64,000 bases of DNA from Paraburkholderia tagetis (lineage in GTDB: Bacteria; Pseudomonadota; Gammaproteobacteria; Burkholderiales; Burkholderiaceae), in NCBI RefSeq assembly GCF_022213065.1, contig NZ_JAKLJA010000005.1:248001-312000 (forward strand), written 5' to 3'. Below, one piece after another: positions 26,092 to 34,964 of the stretch. Position 1 is the stretch's first letter. Each line of letters starts with the position of its first letter. A model generated the notes under the pieces. That model searched no databases, was not told the DNA's origin, and worked only from the letters and a program-made list of their open reading frames with translations. A program made the translations under genes and the position numbers.

Positions 26092-26556
26092 ATGAGACCG
26101 CCGCGCCTCGACCAACTCGACGACCTCGATCGCAGCCTCGTTGCGCTGCTGCAGGAGAACGCCCGCGAGAGCGTGGCGAATCTCGCGCGCCAGCTAGGCG
26201 TTGCGCGCACCACGGTGCTTGCCCGCATCGCGCGGCTCGAACGCTCCCAGGTTATCGCCGGCTACGGGGTGCGCCTCGGCCAGGACGTGCTCGACGCGAG
26301 CCTGCAGGCGTGGGTCGGGCTCATCATCGCGCCGCGCAATGGCCCCGACGTGCAAAGGCGCTTGAGCAAGATGCCCGAAGTGCAACTGCTCTGCGCCGTG
26401 AGCGGCGAGTACGACTATGTGGCATGGCTGCGCGCGGATTCGCCCGATCGCCTCAACGATCTGCTCGACCAGATCGGCGGCATGCAGGGCGTCGAGCGCA
26501 CCACCACGTCGATCGTGCTCGCACGCAAGATCGACCGCGGCACGGTGATGGGTTGA
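26092..26556 (+). CDS. Lrp/AsnC family transcriptional regulator
   Basis: A 154-residue regulator with an N-terminal HTH (DDLDRSLVALLQENARESVANLARQLGVARTTVLARI) and a C-terminal RAM ligand-binding domain (VSGEYDYVAWLRA). AGGAGA lies 10 nt before the ATG at 26092; the frame stays open to 26044. It lies upstream of a saccharopine-dehydrogenase-like gene in the same direction, suggesting amino-acid-responsive control of that gene. Confidence 0.9.
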   Translation: MRPPRLDQLDDLDRSLVALLQENARESVANLARQLGVARTTVLARIARLERSQVIAGYGVRLGQDVLDASLQAWVGLIIAPRNGPDVQRRLSKMPEVQLLCAVSGEYDYVAWLRADSPDRLNDLLDQIGGMQGVERTTTSIVLARKIDRGTVMG

Positions 26557-26737
26557 AGGCGTCGTTGACATCGTTTTTGCGAGCTTTCGTCGTTATGACG
26601 AAAACCGTCGTCGAAATGACGAAATTCCATGTCAAAGCGCATCATTTTGCGTCTAGGATCTGATTTGGCACCTCCTTAGACTATGTGCATCCGGGCACAG
26701 CATGGCCCCGAACCACAGAAAACTCAGGAGATACAAA

Positions 26738-27841
26738 ATGAAAGTCGCGATTGCAGGCGCCGGCCTGATTGGCCACACCATTGCACACATGCTGCGCGAA
26801 ACCGGGGACTACGAAGTCACTGCGCTCGACCGCGATGCCCAGGCGCTCGAAAAGCTCGCGGCGCAGGGCATTCCCACCATGCGTGTCGATTCCGGCGACG
26901 CCGCTGCGCTGCGCGGTGCACTCGAGGGCTTCGACGTGCTCATCAACGCGCTGCCTTATTACCTCGCGGTGAACGTCGCGTCGGCGGCGAAGGGCGCGGG
27001 CGTTCATTACTTCGACCTGACCGAAGACGTGCGCGCAACGCACGCGATTCGTGCGCTCGCTGAAGGCTCCGATCACGTATTCATGCCGCAATGCGGTCTC
27101 GCGCCGGGCTTCATCGGCCTGGCGGCCCATGCGCTGGCGAGCCGCTTCAGCGAGATCCGCGAAGTGAAAATGCGCGTGGGCGCGCTGCCGCAGTTCCCCA
27201 CCAACGCGCTCAAGTACAACCTCACCTGGAGCGTGGACGGCCTCATCAACGAGTACTGCCAGCCGTGCGAGGCGATCCACGAAGGCCGCAAGCAGTGGGT
27301 GCAGCCGCTCGAAGGCCACGAGCACTTTTCGCTCGACGGCGTGGAGTACGAGGCATTCAACACCTCGGGTGGCCTCGGCACGCTGTGCGAAACGCTGTCC
27401 GATCGCGTCGAGTCGCTCGACTACAAGTCGGTGCGCTATCCGGGGCACCGCGCGCTCATGCAGTTCCTGCTCGAAGACCTGCGCCTCTCGGGCGACCGCG
27501 ACACGCTCAAGTCGATCATGCGCCGCGCGATTCCGTCTACGGAGCAGGACGTCGTGCTGATCTTCATCACCGTGACCGGCATGCGTAACGGCCAGCTCGT
27601 GCAGGAAGTGTTCACGCGCAAGATCTTCGCGAAGACGGTCTGCGGCGTGCCGATGAGCGCGATCGAGATCACCACGGCAGGCGCGATGTGCGCGGTGCTC
27701 GACCTGTTCCGCGAGAAGAAGCTCCCGCAAAAGGGCTTCGTGCGCCAGGAGCAGGTGTCGCTAGAGCAGTTCCTCGCGAACCGCTTCGGCCAGGTGTACG
27801 AGGGCGGGGCGCTCGAGGCACTTGCGCCGGCGCACGCATAA
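26738..27841 (+). CDS. Saccharopine dehydrogenase-like NAD(P) oxidoreductase (possible lysine dehydrogenase)
   Basis: A 367-residue enzyme starting MKVAIAGAGLIGHTIAHML, with the GxGxxG dinucleotide-binding loop at residues 7-12. The C-terminal domain is of the saccharopine dehydrogenase / lysine 6-dehydrogenase type (PQCGLAPGFIG). Homologues act on lysine or saccharopine-like substrates; the adjacent Lrp-type regulator fits lysine catabolism, but no aldehyde dehydrogenase partner is nearby. AGGAG precedes the start. A hairpin follows that carries a 12-bp repeat in its loop. Confidence 0.85.
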   Translation: MKVAIAGAGLIGHTIAHMLRETGDYEVTALDRDAQALEKLAAQGIPTMRVDSGDAAALRGALEGFDVLINALPYYLAVNVASAAKGAGVHYFDLTEDVRATHAIRALAEGSDHVFMPQCGLAPGFIGLAAHALASRFSEIREVKMRVGALPQFPTNALKYNLTWSVDGLINEYCQPCEAIHEGRKQWVQPLEGHEHFSLDGVEYEAFNTSGGLGTLCETLSDRVESLDYKSVRYPGHRALMQFLLEDLRLSGDRDTLKSIMRRAIPSTEQDVVLIFITVTGMRNGQLVQEVFTRKIFAKTVCGVPMSAIEITTAGAMCAVLDLFREKKLPQKGFVRQEQVSLEQFLANRFGQVYEGGALEALAPAHA

Positions 27842-27881
27842 AGCAGCGGCGGTATCTGCGCGGAAAGACGAAAGCAGGGCG

Positions 27882-27938
27882 CCGCGGCCTGATTGAGCGT
27901 TGGATCGAACGTTGGATCGAACCTCGATCAGGCCGCGG
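27882..27938. terminator. Bidirectional hairpin with a tandem repeat in its loop
   Basis: Arms 27882-27897 and 27923-27938 pair over 16 bp with one mismatch (CCGCGGCCTGATTGAG / CTCGATCAGGCCGCGG) between two convergent genes. The loop is largely made of two copies of GTTGGATCGAAC (27899-27922). The right arm overlaps the last codons of the minus-strand gene. Confidence 0.7.
27899..27922. repeat. 12-bp perfect tandem duplication in a terminator loop
   Basis: GTTGGATCGAAC occurs twice head to tail within the loop of the hairpin between the convergent genes ending at 27841 and 27928. Confidence 0.9.
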
Positions 27939-28518
27939 ATGCCGTCACGATGCGTTGCAGCAATGCGTCGTAGTCGGCAGGCGCGGGCGCGGTCGTGTCG
28001 AACACGATGAGGTCGTCGAGCTGCGCGCCCGCCGGCTCGAAGCGCCGCTTGCGATACGTTTTCCAGTGCGCGAGCTTGTAGGCATCGTCGGGGTGGGCGC
28101 GCGCCACGATGCGCTGGCGTGCCGTTTCTTCGTCGGTGCGTACCCAGACGGCGGCGAGTCCCACGTCCGCCGCCACGCCCAGCCACGCGCGATCGAGCAG
28201 GCGCCGCTCGCGCACCTCCCCCGAAAGCGGCCCGACCGCAATCACGCTCACGCCAAGCGCGAGATTCTCTCGCGCGGTGTCGAGCATGCCCTGATATTCG
28301 GGGTCCCGCAGATGACGCAGAAATAGCGGGCTGTCTCGGTCGTGCGGATCCTGACCGAGCGCGGCGAGCGTCGCGGCGCCGGTGCGTCCGTAGAGCGTGT
28401 CCTTGTCGAGCAGGCAAAACGGCTCGCCCGTTGCCCGCGCAAGCGGGCCGATCAGGCGTTTGGCGAGCGAGGTCTTGCCGGTGCCGGCGTGGCCGCAGAA
28501 GAAAATCAGCCGCGTCAC
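27928..28518 (-). CDS. P-loop ATPase/kinase of the AAA_33 type
   Basis: A 196-residue protein starting at a GTG (28518): VTRLIFFCGHAGTGKTSLAKRL, with the Walker A motif GHAGTGKT. It has a Walker-B-like VIAVGPLSGEVRE strand, a lid region with Arg residues (VRTDEETARQRI) and a hydrophobic last strand (LIVFDTTA). The architecture resembles small-molecule kinases or zeta-toxin-like ATPases. No neighbour identifies the substrate. The frame is open upstream to 28728 but without similarity, and CAGGG is suitably placed before the GTG. Confidence 0.78.
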   Translation of the reverse strand: MTRLIFFCGHAGTGKTSLAKRLIGPLARATGEPFCLLDKDTLYGRTGAATLAALGQDPHDRDSPLFLRHLRDPEYQGMLDTARENLALGVSVIAVGPLSGEVRERRLLDRAWLGVAADVGLAAVWVRTDEETARQRIVARAHPDDAYKLAHWKTYRKRRFEPAGAQLDDLIVFDTTAPAPADYDALLQRIVTASAA

Positions 28519-28843
28519 GAACGGCGGCCCTGGACTCTGGTGGATGGTGTGGGCTGCGCGCGGCCGATGCCGAATATCCACGTGACGTACCCCATCGCCT
28601 GCATTCTCCTCGTGTGTGACGCGATTTCCGAAGCTTATACCATCGATACGGCATCGATTTACCGCCCGGCCTTGCTGCGCAATGTGTGCGGCGGCGCGCG
28701 CGGGCAGGGCGCCGCGGGCGTATATCATGGGCGCTCACGGGGAGCGGTGGCGCCAGCGGTGGGAATCGATGCGCGGCGCGCGCCACGAACACACCCAAAA
28801 CCGCACCAAACCGCACCCAAAAACCGACGAGGGGATAGCGCCC
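28519..28843. other. Divergent promoter region
   Basis: Between the ATPase gene (minus) and the lipoprotein gene (plus). It contains two copies of CATCGAT 13 bp apart near 28641-28660, in an AT-richer patch likely to hold one promoter. No gene is apparent. Confidence 0.4.
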
Positions 28844-29335
28844 ATGGCATCGCGCGTGTTCGGAGTGAGCTTGGGTTCGCGGCGCGCCGCGCGGGTGGCC
28901 CCGCTAGTGCCACTTGCGGCAGCGCTCATGGCGGCGGCAGCCTTGGCGCTACCGCTGGCGCTGGGCGGCTGTGCCGAGGAACGCGCGCCGCCGATGCCGT
29001 TCAAGCCGGTGCCCGCCGAGCGCATCGGCAAGCCGGGCTATACGCAGCCGGGCGAGGGCCTCGTTGCCGTGGACGTGCGGCGCGAGCGCACGAGCAATCT
29101 CATCGTCAAGTTCCGCGACGCTCCCGTCTATATCGACGGCGAGCCCGTCACCGACCTCATGGACGGCGAGCACGTCACGTTCTACCTGTTGCCCGGCGTC
29201 CACCGCATCGGCGTGACCACGCAGTTCGATCCGGTCATCGAATTGCGTTTCCTCGTCGATCCGCGCTATACGAACCGGGCGAGCGTAACCTTCGACAAGG
29301 ATCATCGCATCGGCATTCGACGGGTCGTGCAGTAG
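28844..29335 (+). CDS. Lipoprotein of unknown function
   Basis: A 163-residue protein with a long hydrophobic signal and lipobox LGGC (Cys43). The mature domain has a short beta-rich core (VYIDGEPVTDLMDGEHVTFYLLPG, then IGVTTQFDPVIELRF), reminiscent of PEGA-like or DUF2846-like carrier modules, though I cannot assign it firmly. GAGGGG precedes the ATG at 28844. Expected at the outer or inner membrane. Confidence 0.72.
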   Translation: MASRVFGVSLGSRRAARVAPLVPLAAALMAAAALALPLALGGCAEERAPPMPFKPVPAERIGKPGYTQPGEGLVAVDVRRERTSNLIVKFRDAPVYIDGEPVTDLMDGEHVTFYLLPGVHRIGVTTQFDPVIELRFLVDPRYTNRASVTFDKDHRIGIRRVVQ

Positions 29336-29555
29336 CGCTGTCCGCGAGGCGCTCGCGCCGGGTTCACGTCCCCGCGCCGGGCAGAGCGCCGTCTAGCCCA
29401 GCCCGGCGCCACTTTGCGTTTGCGCGCGGGCGGGGTACCCGGCACGCGTTGCGGCGCCCAGGCCGGCGCAACGCTTAAACTTGGAGCATCGATCAACTTC
29501 AGGACAGGCGGCGCGCCCATTTTCCCCACCGGCGCCGCCGGGACGCACAGGACAC

Positions 29556-30533
29556 ATGCTCATCAATTGCGCCGCGTACCAGAGCGGCAAAAAACTGGCC
29601 GATATCGGCATCGAGGCAATCAGCGATTATCTTCAGAAGCCCGGGTGCTTCGTCTGGGTCGCGCTCAAAGACCCCGACGCGGGCGAGATGGACTCGATGA
29701 AGGAGGAGTTCGGCCTGCACGCGCTCGCCATCGAAGACGTGATGAACGGCAACCAGCGGCCCAAGATCGAGGAGTACGGCAGCACGCTTTTCGCGGTGTT
29801 CCATACGATCGAGATCGACGACGAGGGCGAAATCGTCACCGGCCAGGTGAACGTGTTCGCGGGGCCGAATTTCGTGCTTTCGGTGCGCCACCGCGCGCAG
29901 CAGGGTTTCCGGGACGTGCGCGCACGCTGCGAGCGCGAGCCGGAGCTGCTCAAGGAAGGCGCCGGTTTCGTGCTCTACGCGCTCATGGACAGCGTGGTCG
30001 ACCGTTACGCGCCGGTGCTGGAGAAGCTTTCCGGCGAGATCGAGGATCTGGAAGACCGCATCTTCGAGAAGCACTCGCTCGCCCAGTCGCGCGCCATCAT
30101 CGAGGATCTCTATTCGCTCAAGCGCCGCCTCGTGATCGTGCAGCACCACGTCACGCCGCTCGTCGACGCCGTGGGCAAGCTCGTGGGCGGGCGCATCCCG
30201 CAGATCTGCACGGGCATGCAGGCGTACTATCGCGACGTCTACGACCATCTCGTGCGCCTGTCCAACGCGGTCGACGCGCGCCGCGACATGATCGTCACCG
30301 CGATCCAGGTGAATCTCGGCATGATCTCGCTCGCCGAAAACGAAGTGACCAAGCGGCTCGGCTCGTTCGCCGCGCTCTTCGCGGTGCCGACCATGATTGC
30401 GGGTATCTACGGGATGAACTTCGCGAACATCCCCGAACTGCATTTCAAGTATGGTTACCAGGTTTGCCTCGCCATGATGGCGATCATCGACATCGTGCTG
30501 TACGTCCTGTTTCGCCGCGGCGGGTGGCTCTGA
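29556..30533 (+). CDS. corA: CorA family magnesium/cobalt transporter
   Basis: A pentameric divalent-cation channel subunit of 325 residues. The N-terminal cytoplasmic domain has acidic patches and long helices. Two C-terminal membrane helices flank the signature G286-M287-N288 in IAGIYGMNF, with the usual loop (NIPELHFKYGY) after it. The ATG at 29556 follows AGGA. No partner gene is adjacent. A Mg2+ uptake role is inferred from the family. Confidence 0.95.
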   Translation: MLINCAAYQSGKKLADIGIEAISDYLQKPGCFVWVALKDPDAGEMDSMKEEFGLHALAIEDVMNGNQRPKIEEYGSTLFAVFHTIEIDDEGEIVTGQVNVFAGPNFVLSVRHRAQQGFRDVRARCEREPELLKEGAGFVLYALMDSVVDRYAPVLEKLSGEIEDLEDRIFEKHSLAQSRAIIEDLYSLKRRLVIVQHHVTPLVDAVGKLVGGRIPQICTGMQAYYRDVYDHLVRLSNAVDARRDMIVTAIQVNLGMISLAENEVTKRLGSFAALFAVPTMIAGIYGMNFANIPELHFKYGYQVCLAMMAIIDIVLYVLFRRGGWL

Positions 30534-30641
30534 GAGCGGTGCTCGGCGCCGCGCTGCTGCTCTGCTGCACCGCAGCGTGGCGCACGGCGCGCGCGTGATT
30601 GACATTGCCGACTTCGCGCGCCGAGAATGGGGCGCCTGAAA

Positions 30642-30649
30642 AAACGTTT
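30642..30649. promoter_or_regulatory. Possible RbsR half-operator upstream of rbsB
   Basis: AAACGTTT, within GAAAAAACGTTTGCGCA, matches the central palindrome of LacI-family RbsR/PurR-type sites. It is 54 bp before rbsB, but the outer bases are only partly symmetric. Confidence 0.4.
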
Positions 30650-30702
30650 GCGCATAACCAGAAATACGGCCCGGCCGGGCCCGACAACCGGAGACACAAA
30701 CG

Positions 30703-31692
30703 ATGAACTCCCGCATTCGCCGGCGCGTTCTTGGCGCCGCAGCCGCATTTGCCACCGTAGCCACCGTCACGCTCGCGGCCGCCATGCCGCTTGCCGCTCA
30801 CGCCCAGACGGCGGCCGGCCACAAGCCAAAAGTCGCGCTCGTCATGAAGTCGCTCGCCAACGAGTTCTTCCTCACCATGGAGACCGGCGCGAAGGACTAC
30901 CAGAAGCACAACGCGTCCGCGTTCGACCTCGTGACCAACGGCATCAAGAACGAGACCGACACGGCCGCGCAGATCCAGATCGTCGAGCAGATGATCGTCT
31001 CGAAGGTGGACGCCATCGTGCTCGCGCCCGCCGACTCCAAGGCGCTCGTGCCGGTCGTGAAGAAGGCCGTGGACGCGGGCATCGTCGTCGTGAACATCGA
31101 CAACCGGCTCGACCCCGACGTGCTCAAGTCCAAGGACCTGAACGTGCCGTTCGTCGGCCCCGACAACCGCAAGGGCGCGCGCCTCGTCGGCGACGATCTC
31201 GCGAAGAAGCTCAAGGCGGGCGACCAGGTGGGCATCGTGGAAGGCGTCTCGACCACCACCAACGCCCAGCAGCGCACGGCGGGCTTCAAGGATGCGATGC
31301 AGACGGTGGGCGCGAAAATCGTTTCCGTGCAGTCGGGCGAATGGGAAATCGACAAGGGCAATGCGGTCGCCTCGGCCATGCTCAACGAATATCCCGACAT
31401 GAAGGCGCTCCTGTGCGGCAACGACAACATGGCGATCGGCGCCGTGTCCGCCGTGCGGGCCGCCGGCAAGCAGGGCAAGGTCTACGTGGTGGGCTACGAC
31501 AACATCGACGCCATCAAGCCGATGCTCAAGGACGGCCGCGTGCTCGCCACCGCCGACCAGTACGCCGCGAAGCAGGCGGTGTTCGGCATCGACACGGCGC
31601 TCAAGGCGCTCAAGGAACACAAGAAGCAGTCGGAGCTCTCGGGCGTGGTCGAGACACCGGTCGTGCTCGTGACGAAGGACTCCGCGAAGTAA
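30703..31692 (+). CDS. rbsB: Ribose-type ABC transporter substrate-binding protein
   Basis: A 329-residue periplasmic binding protein with a signal peptide (AAHAQT). It has the two-lobed RbsB fold: VALVMKSLANEFF strand at the start of the mature protein, VDAIVLAPADS, and LLCGNDNMAIGAVSAV. It is the first gene of rbsB-rbsA-rbsC-rbsR-rbsK, separated from rbsA by about 170 bp. GGAGA precedes the ATG. Ribose is inferred from the operon; the paralogous family also binds other pentoses and polyols. Confidence 0.92.
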   Translation: MNSRIRRRVLGAAAAFATVATVTLAAAMPLAAHAQTAAGHKPKVALVMKSLANEFFLTMETGAKDYQKHNASAFDLVTNGIKNETDTAAQIQIVEQMIVSKVDAIVLAPADSKALVPVVKKAVDAGIVVVNIDNRLDPDVLKSKDLNVPFVGPDNRKGARLVGDDLAKKLKAGDQVGIVEGVSTTTNAQQRTAGFKDAMQTVGAKIVSVQSGEWEIDKGNAVASAMLNEYPDMKALLCGNDNMAIGAVSAVRAAGKQGKVYVVGYDNIDAIKPMLKDGRVLATADQYAAKQAVFGIDTALKALKEHKKQSELSGVVETPVVLVTKDSAK

Positions 31693-31865
31693 GCGCTCAA
31701 GAAAACCGCCACGCCGCCGTTATTCGTACCGTGATGGCCGCGCAAGCGAGCGGCCGCCGTGGCCGTGTCGCTTGAACGCGCGGCCTGAACGGCTGCCGCC
31801 CGCTCCGCAATCCTGCGCTACCCCTGCTGGACCCGGGCGGCGCGGCTCGCGATAACAGGATCGTG

Positions 31866-33716
31866 ATGGAAGCAATTGCCCCCGACGCACAGTCACCCGA
31901 ATCCGCGCGAGACGCGGTGCTGACGGTGACGGGCGCCGGCAAGACCTACGAGCAGCCGGTGCTCGCCGACGTCAGCCTCGCGCTGCACGCGGGGGAGGTG
32001 CTTGCGCTCACGGGCGAGAACGGCGCGGGCAAGAGCACGCTCTCGAAGATCGTGGGCGGGCTCACGGCGCCCACCACCGGCACCATGACGCTCATGGGGC
32101 AACCCTATGCGCCGGCGAGCCGCAAGGAGGCGGAAGCGCTCGGCGTGCGCATGGTGATGCAGGAGCTCAACCTGCTACCCACGCTTTCGGTTGCCGAAAA
32201 CCTGTTTCTGAACCGCCTGCCGCGCCGCTTCGGGCGTTTGGGGCGTTCGGGCCGTTCGGGGCCGCTCGGCTGGGCGGGCTGGATCGATCGCACGCGTTTG
32301 CACGAAGACGCGCGCGCGGCGATGGCGCAAGTCGGGCTCGAGGCGATTGCTCCCGAGACGCCCGTGGGCGAACTCGGCATCGGCCACCAGCAACTGGTGG
32401 AGATCGCGCGCAACCTGATCGGCGACGAGGCGCAGGGCGCCGCACCGCTGCGTGTGCTGATTCTCGACGAGCCTACCGCGATGCTCACGGGGCGCGAGGT
32501 CGAGCTGCTGTTCGAGCAGATCGCCCGGCTCAAGGCGCGCGGCGTGGCGCTCGTCTACATCTCGCACCGGCTCGAGGAGCTGGAGCGCATTGCGCAGCGC
32601 GTGGCGGTGCTGCGCGACGGCCGGCTCGTGCGCGTGGATGCCATGGCCAACCTCACGCCCGAGCGCATCGTCGCGCTGATGGTGGGGCGCGAGCTCGGTG
32701 AGCGCATCGAGCTGGGCGAGCGGCGCATCGGCGCGACGCTGCTCAAGGTGGACGGCATCGGCCGCGCCAACGTCGTGCGCGACGTGTCGTTCGAGGTGCG
32801 CGCGGGAGAGATCTTCGGCGTATCGGGGCTGATAGGCGCGGGGCGCACCGAGCTCATGCGGCTCATCTACGGCGCCGACGCGAAGGATCGCGGCACGGTG
32901 GCGCTCGCGAGCGCGCCGGGTGTTCCGCCTGTGCCGGTGCGCATCGACTCCCCGGTGGACGCGGTGCGCCATGGCATCGCGCTCATCACCGAGGACCGCA
33001 AGGGCGAAGGTTTGTTGCTGCCGCAACCGGTGGCCGCGAACGTGTCGCTCGGCAATGTGGGCGCCGTGGCGCGCTTCGGCGTGGTGGACGCCGCGCGCGA
33101 GAACGCGCTCGCCGGCGCGCAAATCGATGCACTGCGCATTCGCACGTCCGGCCCCGGCCAGAGCGTGGGCGAACTCTCGGGCGGCAACCAGCAGAAGGTG
33201 GTGATCGGCCGCTGGCTCGCGCGGCGCGTCGCCGGCGACCGGGACGCGAATCGGACAACGAATCGGACAACGAATCGGACAACGAATCGGACAACCGATC
33301 GGGACGCGAAACGGACAACAACGGGCGGGGCGGAAAAGGGCGTGCGTGTGCTGTTGTTCGACGAACCCACGCGCGGCATCGACGTGGGCGCGAAATTCGA
33401 CATCTACGCGCTGATGGGCGCACTGGCGCGCGATGGCTGCGCGCTCGTCGTGGTGTCGAGCGATTTGCGCGAGCTGATGCTGATCTGCGACCGCATCGGT
33501 GTTATGTCGGCGGGAAAAATGACGGCGATCTACGCGCGCGGCGAGTGGACCCAGGATGCATTGCTCGGCGCGGCTTTCGCGGGTTATCGCGCCGAAGACG
33601 CGGTGCTCGCCGATGTCGCCGACCTGCCTGACCTGCAAGCGGCCATGCCCGCGGATCGACCCGAGGGCCGTGTTCAATCGCCGCCGCCCGACGGGCGAGG
33701 AGGGAGCGCTTCATGA
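31866..33716 (+). CDS. rbsA: Ribose ABC transporter ATP-binding protein (two fused ATPase domains)
   Basis: A 616-residue protein, longer than the usual about 500 of RbsA. The first ATPase domain has Walker A GENGAGKST at residues 50-58; the second half carries ELSGGNQQKVVIG and the Walker B VLLFDEPTRGIDVG. The extra length comes from repeat-encoded inserts: a 9-bp tract (32224-32268) giving an Arg/Gly-rich triplet-periodic loop, and a 12-bp tract (33247-33294) encoding Asn-Arg-Thr-Thr four times between signature and Walker B of domain 2. The C-terminus overlaps rbsC (ATGA). Confidence 0.93.
   Translation: MEAIAPDAQSPESARDAVLTVTGAGKTYEQPVLADVSLALHAGEVLALTGENGAGKSTLSKIVGGLTAPTTGTMTLMGQPYAPASRKEAEALGVRMVMQELNLLPTLSVAENLFLNRLPRRFGRLGRSGRSGPLGWAGWIDRTRLHEDARAAMAQVGLEAIAPETPVGELGIGHQQLVEIARNLIGDEAQGAAPLRVLILDEPTAMLTGREVELLFEQIARLKARGVALVYISHRLEELERIAQRVAVLRDGRLVRVDAMANLTPERIVALMVGRELGERIELGERRIGATLLKVDGIGRANVVRDVSFEVRAGEIFGVSGLIGAGRTELMRLIYGADAKDRGTVALASAPGVPPVPVRIDSPVDAVRHGIALITEDRKGEGLLLPQPVAANVSLGNVGAVARFGVVDAARENALAGAQIDALRIRTSGPGQSVGELSGGNQQKVVIGRWLARRVAGDRDANRTTNRTTNRTTNRTTDRDAKRTTTGGAEKGVRVLLFDEPTRGIDVGAKFDIYALMGALARDGCALVVVSSDLRELMLICDRIGVMSAGKMTAIYARGEWTQDALLGAAFAGYRAEDAVLADVADLPDLQAAMPADRPEGRVQSPPPDGRGGSAS
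32224..32268. repeat. 9-bp tandem repeat, 5 degenerate units, in rbsA
   Basis: CGCTTCGGG, CGTTTGGGG, CGTTCGGGC, CGTTCGGGG and CCGCTCGGC are in frame and encode an Arg-(Phe/Leu/Ser)-Gly periodic insert in the first ATPase domain of RbsA. Confidence 0.88.
33247..33294. repeat. 12-bp tandem repeat, 4 perfect units, in rbsA
   Basis: CGAATCGGACAA occurs four times without mismatch. It is in frame and encodes Asn-Arg-Thr-Thr units. Diverged copies flank it (GGGACGCGAA at 33241 and 33301), so the tract is about 85 bp in all. It lies between the ABC signature and Walker B of the second ATPase domain. Confidence 0.97.
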
Positions 33717-34798
33717 CGAACGGACCGTTGCGCGAACAACCAGATCGATCGACGGAATCGGCACATTCGGCACATTCGCCGAGATCGCCGCAGCCCGCGC
33801 CGCCAGGCCACGACGCGCATGCCGCCGCGGCGGCAACCGCGAGCGCCAAGCCAGTTGGCACGCGCTTTGGCTTTTCGAACTATCTGGGTCTCGCGCTCGC
33901 GCTGGTCGCGATGATCGTGCTGTTCTCGCTGCTGAGTTCGCACTTCCTGACTTACGATACGTTTAGCACCATCGCGAACCAGATTCCCGACCTCGTGGTG
34001 ATGTCGGTGGGCATGACGTTCGTGCTGATCATCGCGGGCATCGACCTCTCGGTGGGTTCGGTGCTGGCGCTCGGGGCGTCGGTGGTGAGCGTGGCTGCGC
34101 TCAAGTGGGGGCTCTCCGCGCTGCCCGCCGCGCTGCTCGGGTTGCTGGCCGCGGCGGCCACGGGCACGCTCACGGGCGCGGTCACGGTGGGCTGGCGCAT
34201 TCCGTCTTTCATCGTCTCGCTCGGCGTGCTGGAGGCCGCGCGCGGCCTTGCGTATCAGATGACGAATTCGCGCACGGCCTATATCGGCGATGCGTTCGAC
34301 TTCCTCTCGAACCCGATCGCGTTCGGCATCTCGCCCGCGTTCCTGATCGCCGTCGCGGTCATGGTGATCGCGCAACTGGTGCTCACGCGCACGGTGTTCG
34401 GCCGCTATCTGATCGGCATCGGCACCAACGAGGAAGCGGTGCGTCTCGCGGGTGTCGATCCGCGCCCGTACAAAATCGTCGTGTTCGCGCTGATGGGGGC
34501 ACTCTCGGGGCTTGCGGCGCTGTTTCAGATTTCGCGGCTCGAAGCCGCCGATCCCAATGCGGGCGTCGGCCTCGAGCTGCAGGTGATCGCCGCCGTGGTG
34601 ATCGGCGGCACGAGCCTGATGGGCGGCCGCGGCTCGGTCATCAGCACGTTCTTCGGCGTGCTGATCATCTCCGTGCTCGCAGCGGGGCTCGCGCAGATCG
34701 GCGCGAACGAGCCGACCAAGCGCATCATCACCGGCGCGGTGATCGTGGTCGCGGTGGTGCTCGATACGTATCGAAGCCGCCGCAGCGGCAGCAGATGA
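33713..34798 (+). CDS. rbsC: Ribose ABC transporter permease
   Basis: A 361-residue inner-membrane permease. The N-terminal about 50 residues are a hydrophilic, Ser/His/Pro/Ala-rich extension including a 9-bp-repeat-encoded SAHSAHS; the rest is a normal RbsC with about ten helices and the IIAGIDLSVGSVLAL motif that contacts the ATPase. Starts by ATGA overlap with rbsA. Confidence 0.92.
   Translation: MTNGPLREQPDRSTESAHSAHSPRSPQPAPPGHDAHAAAAATASAKPVGTRFGFSNYLGLALALVAMIVLFSLLSSHFLTYDTFSTIANQIPDLVVMSVGMTFVLIIAGIDLSVGSVLALGASVVSVAALKWGLSALPAALLGLLAAAATGTLTGAVTVGWRIPSFIVSLGVLEAARGLAYQMTNSRTAYIGDAFDFLSNPIAFGISPAFLIAVAVMVIAQLVLTRTVFGRYLIGIGTNEEAVRLAGVDPRPYKIVVFALMGALSGLAALFQISRLEAADPNAGVGLELQVIAAVVIGGTSLMGGRGSVISTFFGVLIISVLAAGLAQIGANEPTKRIITGAVIVVAVVLDTYRSRRSGSR
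33760..33777. repeat. 9-bp perfect tandem duplication in rbsC
   Basis: GGCACATTC occurs twice, in frame, in the hydrophilic N-terminal extension of RbsC (Ser-Ala-His repeated). Confidence 0.85.
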
Positions 34799-34964
34799 AG
34801 TACGAAGGGTGACAAGAATATAACGAGAGCGCGGCCGGTGAACCCACTGGTGCGCTCGCCGAGGGCAATCGCCGTGCAAGGCCGCCGCCAATAACACGCA
34901 AGAGGCGCGGCCGCGCGGCGGCAGCAGCAGAAAACGTGCAGGACAAAGCAGGAGCAACAGCAAG

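Noticed and set aside
26660..26690. Sigma-54 promoter candidate before the saccharopine-dehydrogenase-like gene
   Set aside because: TTGGCAC is present but the required GC/TGC element at the right spacing is not.
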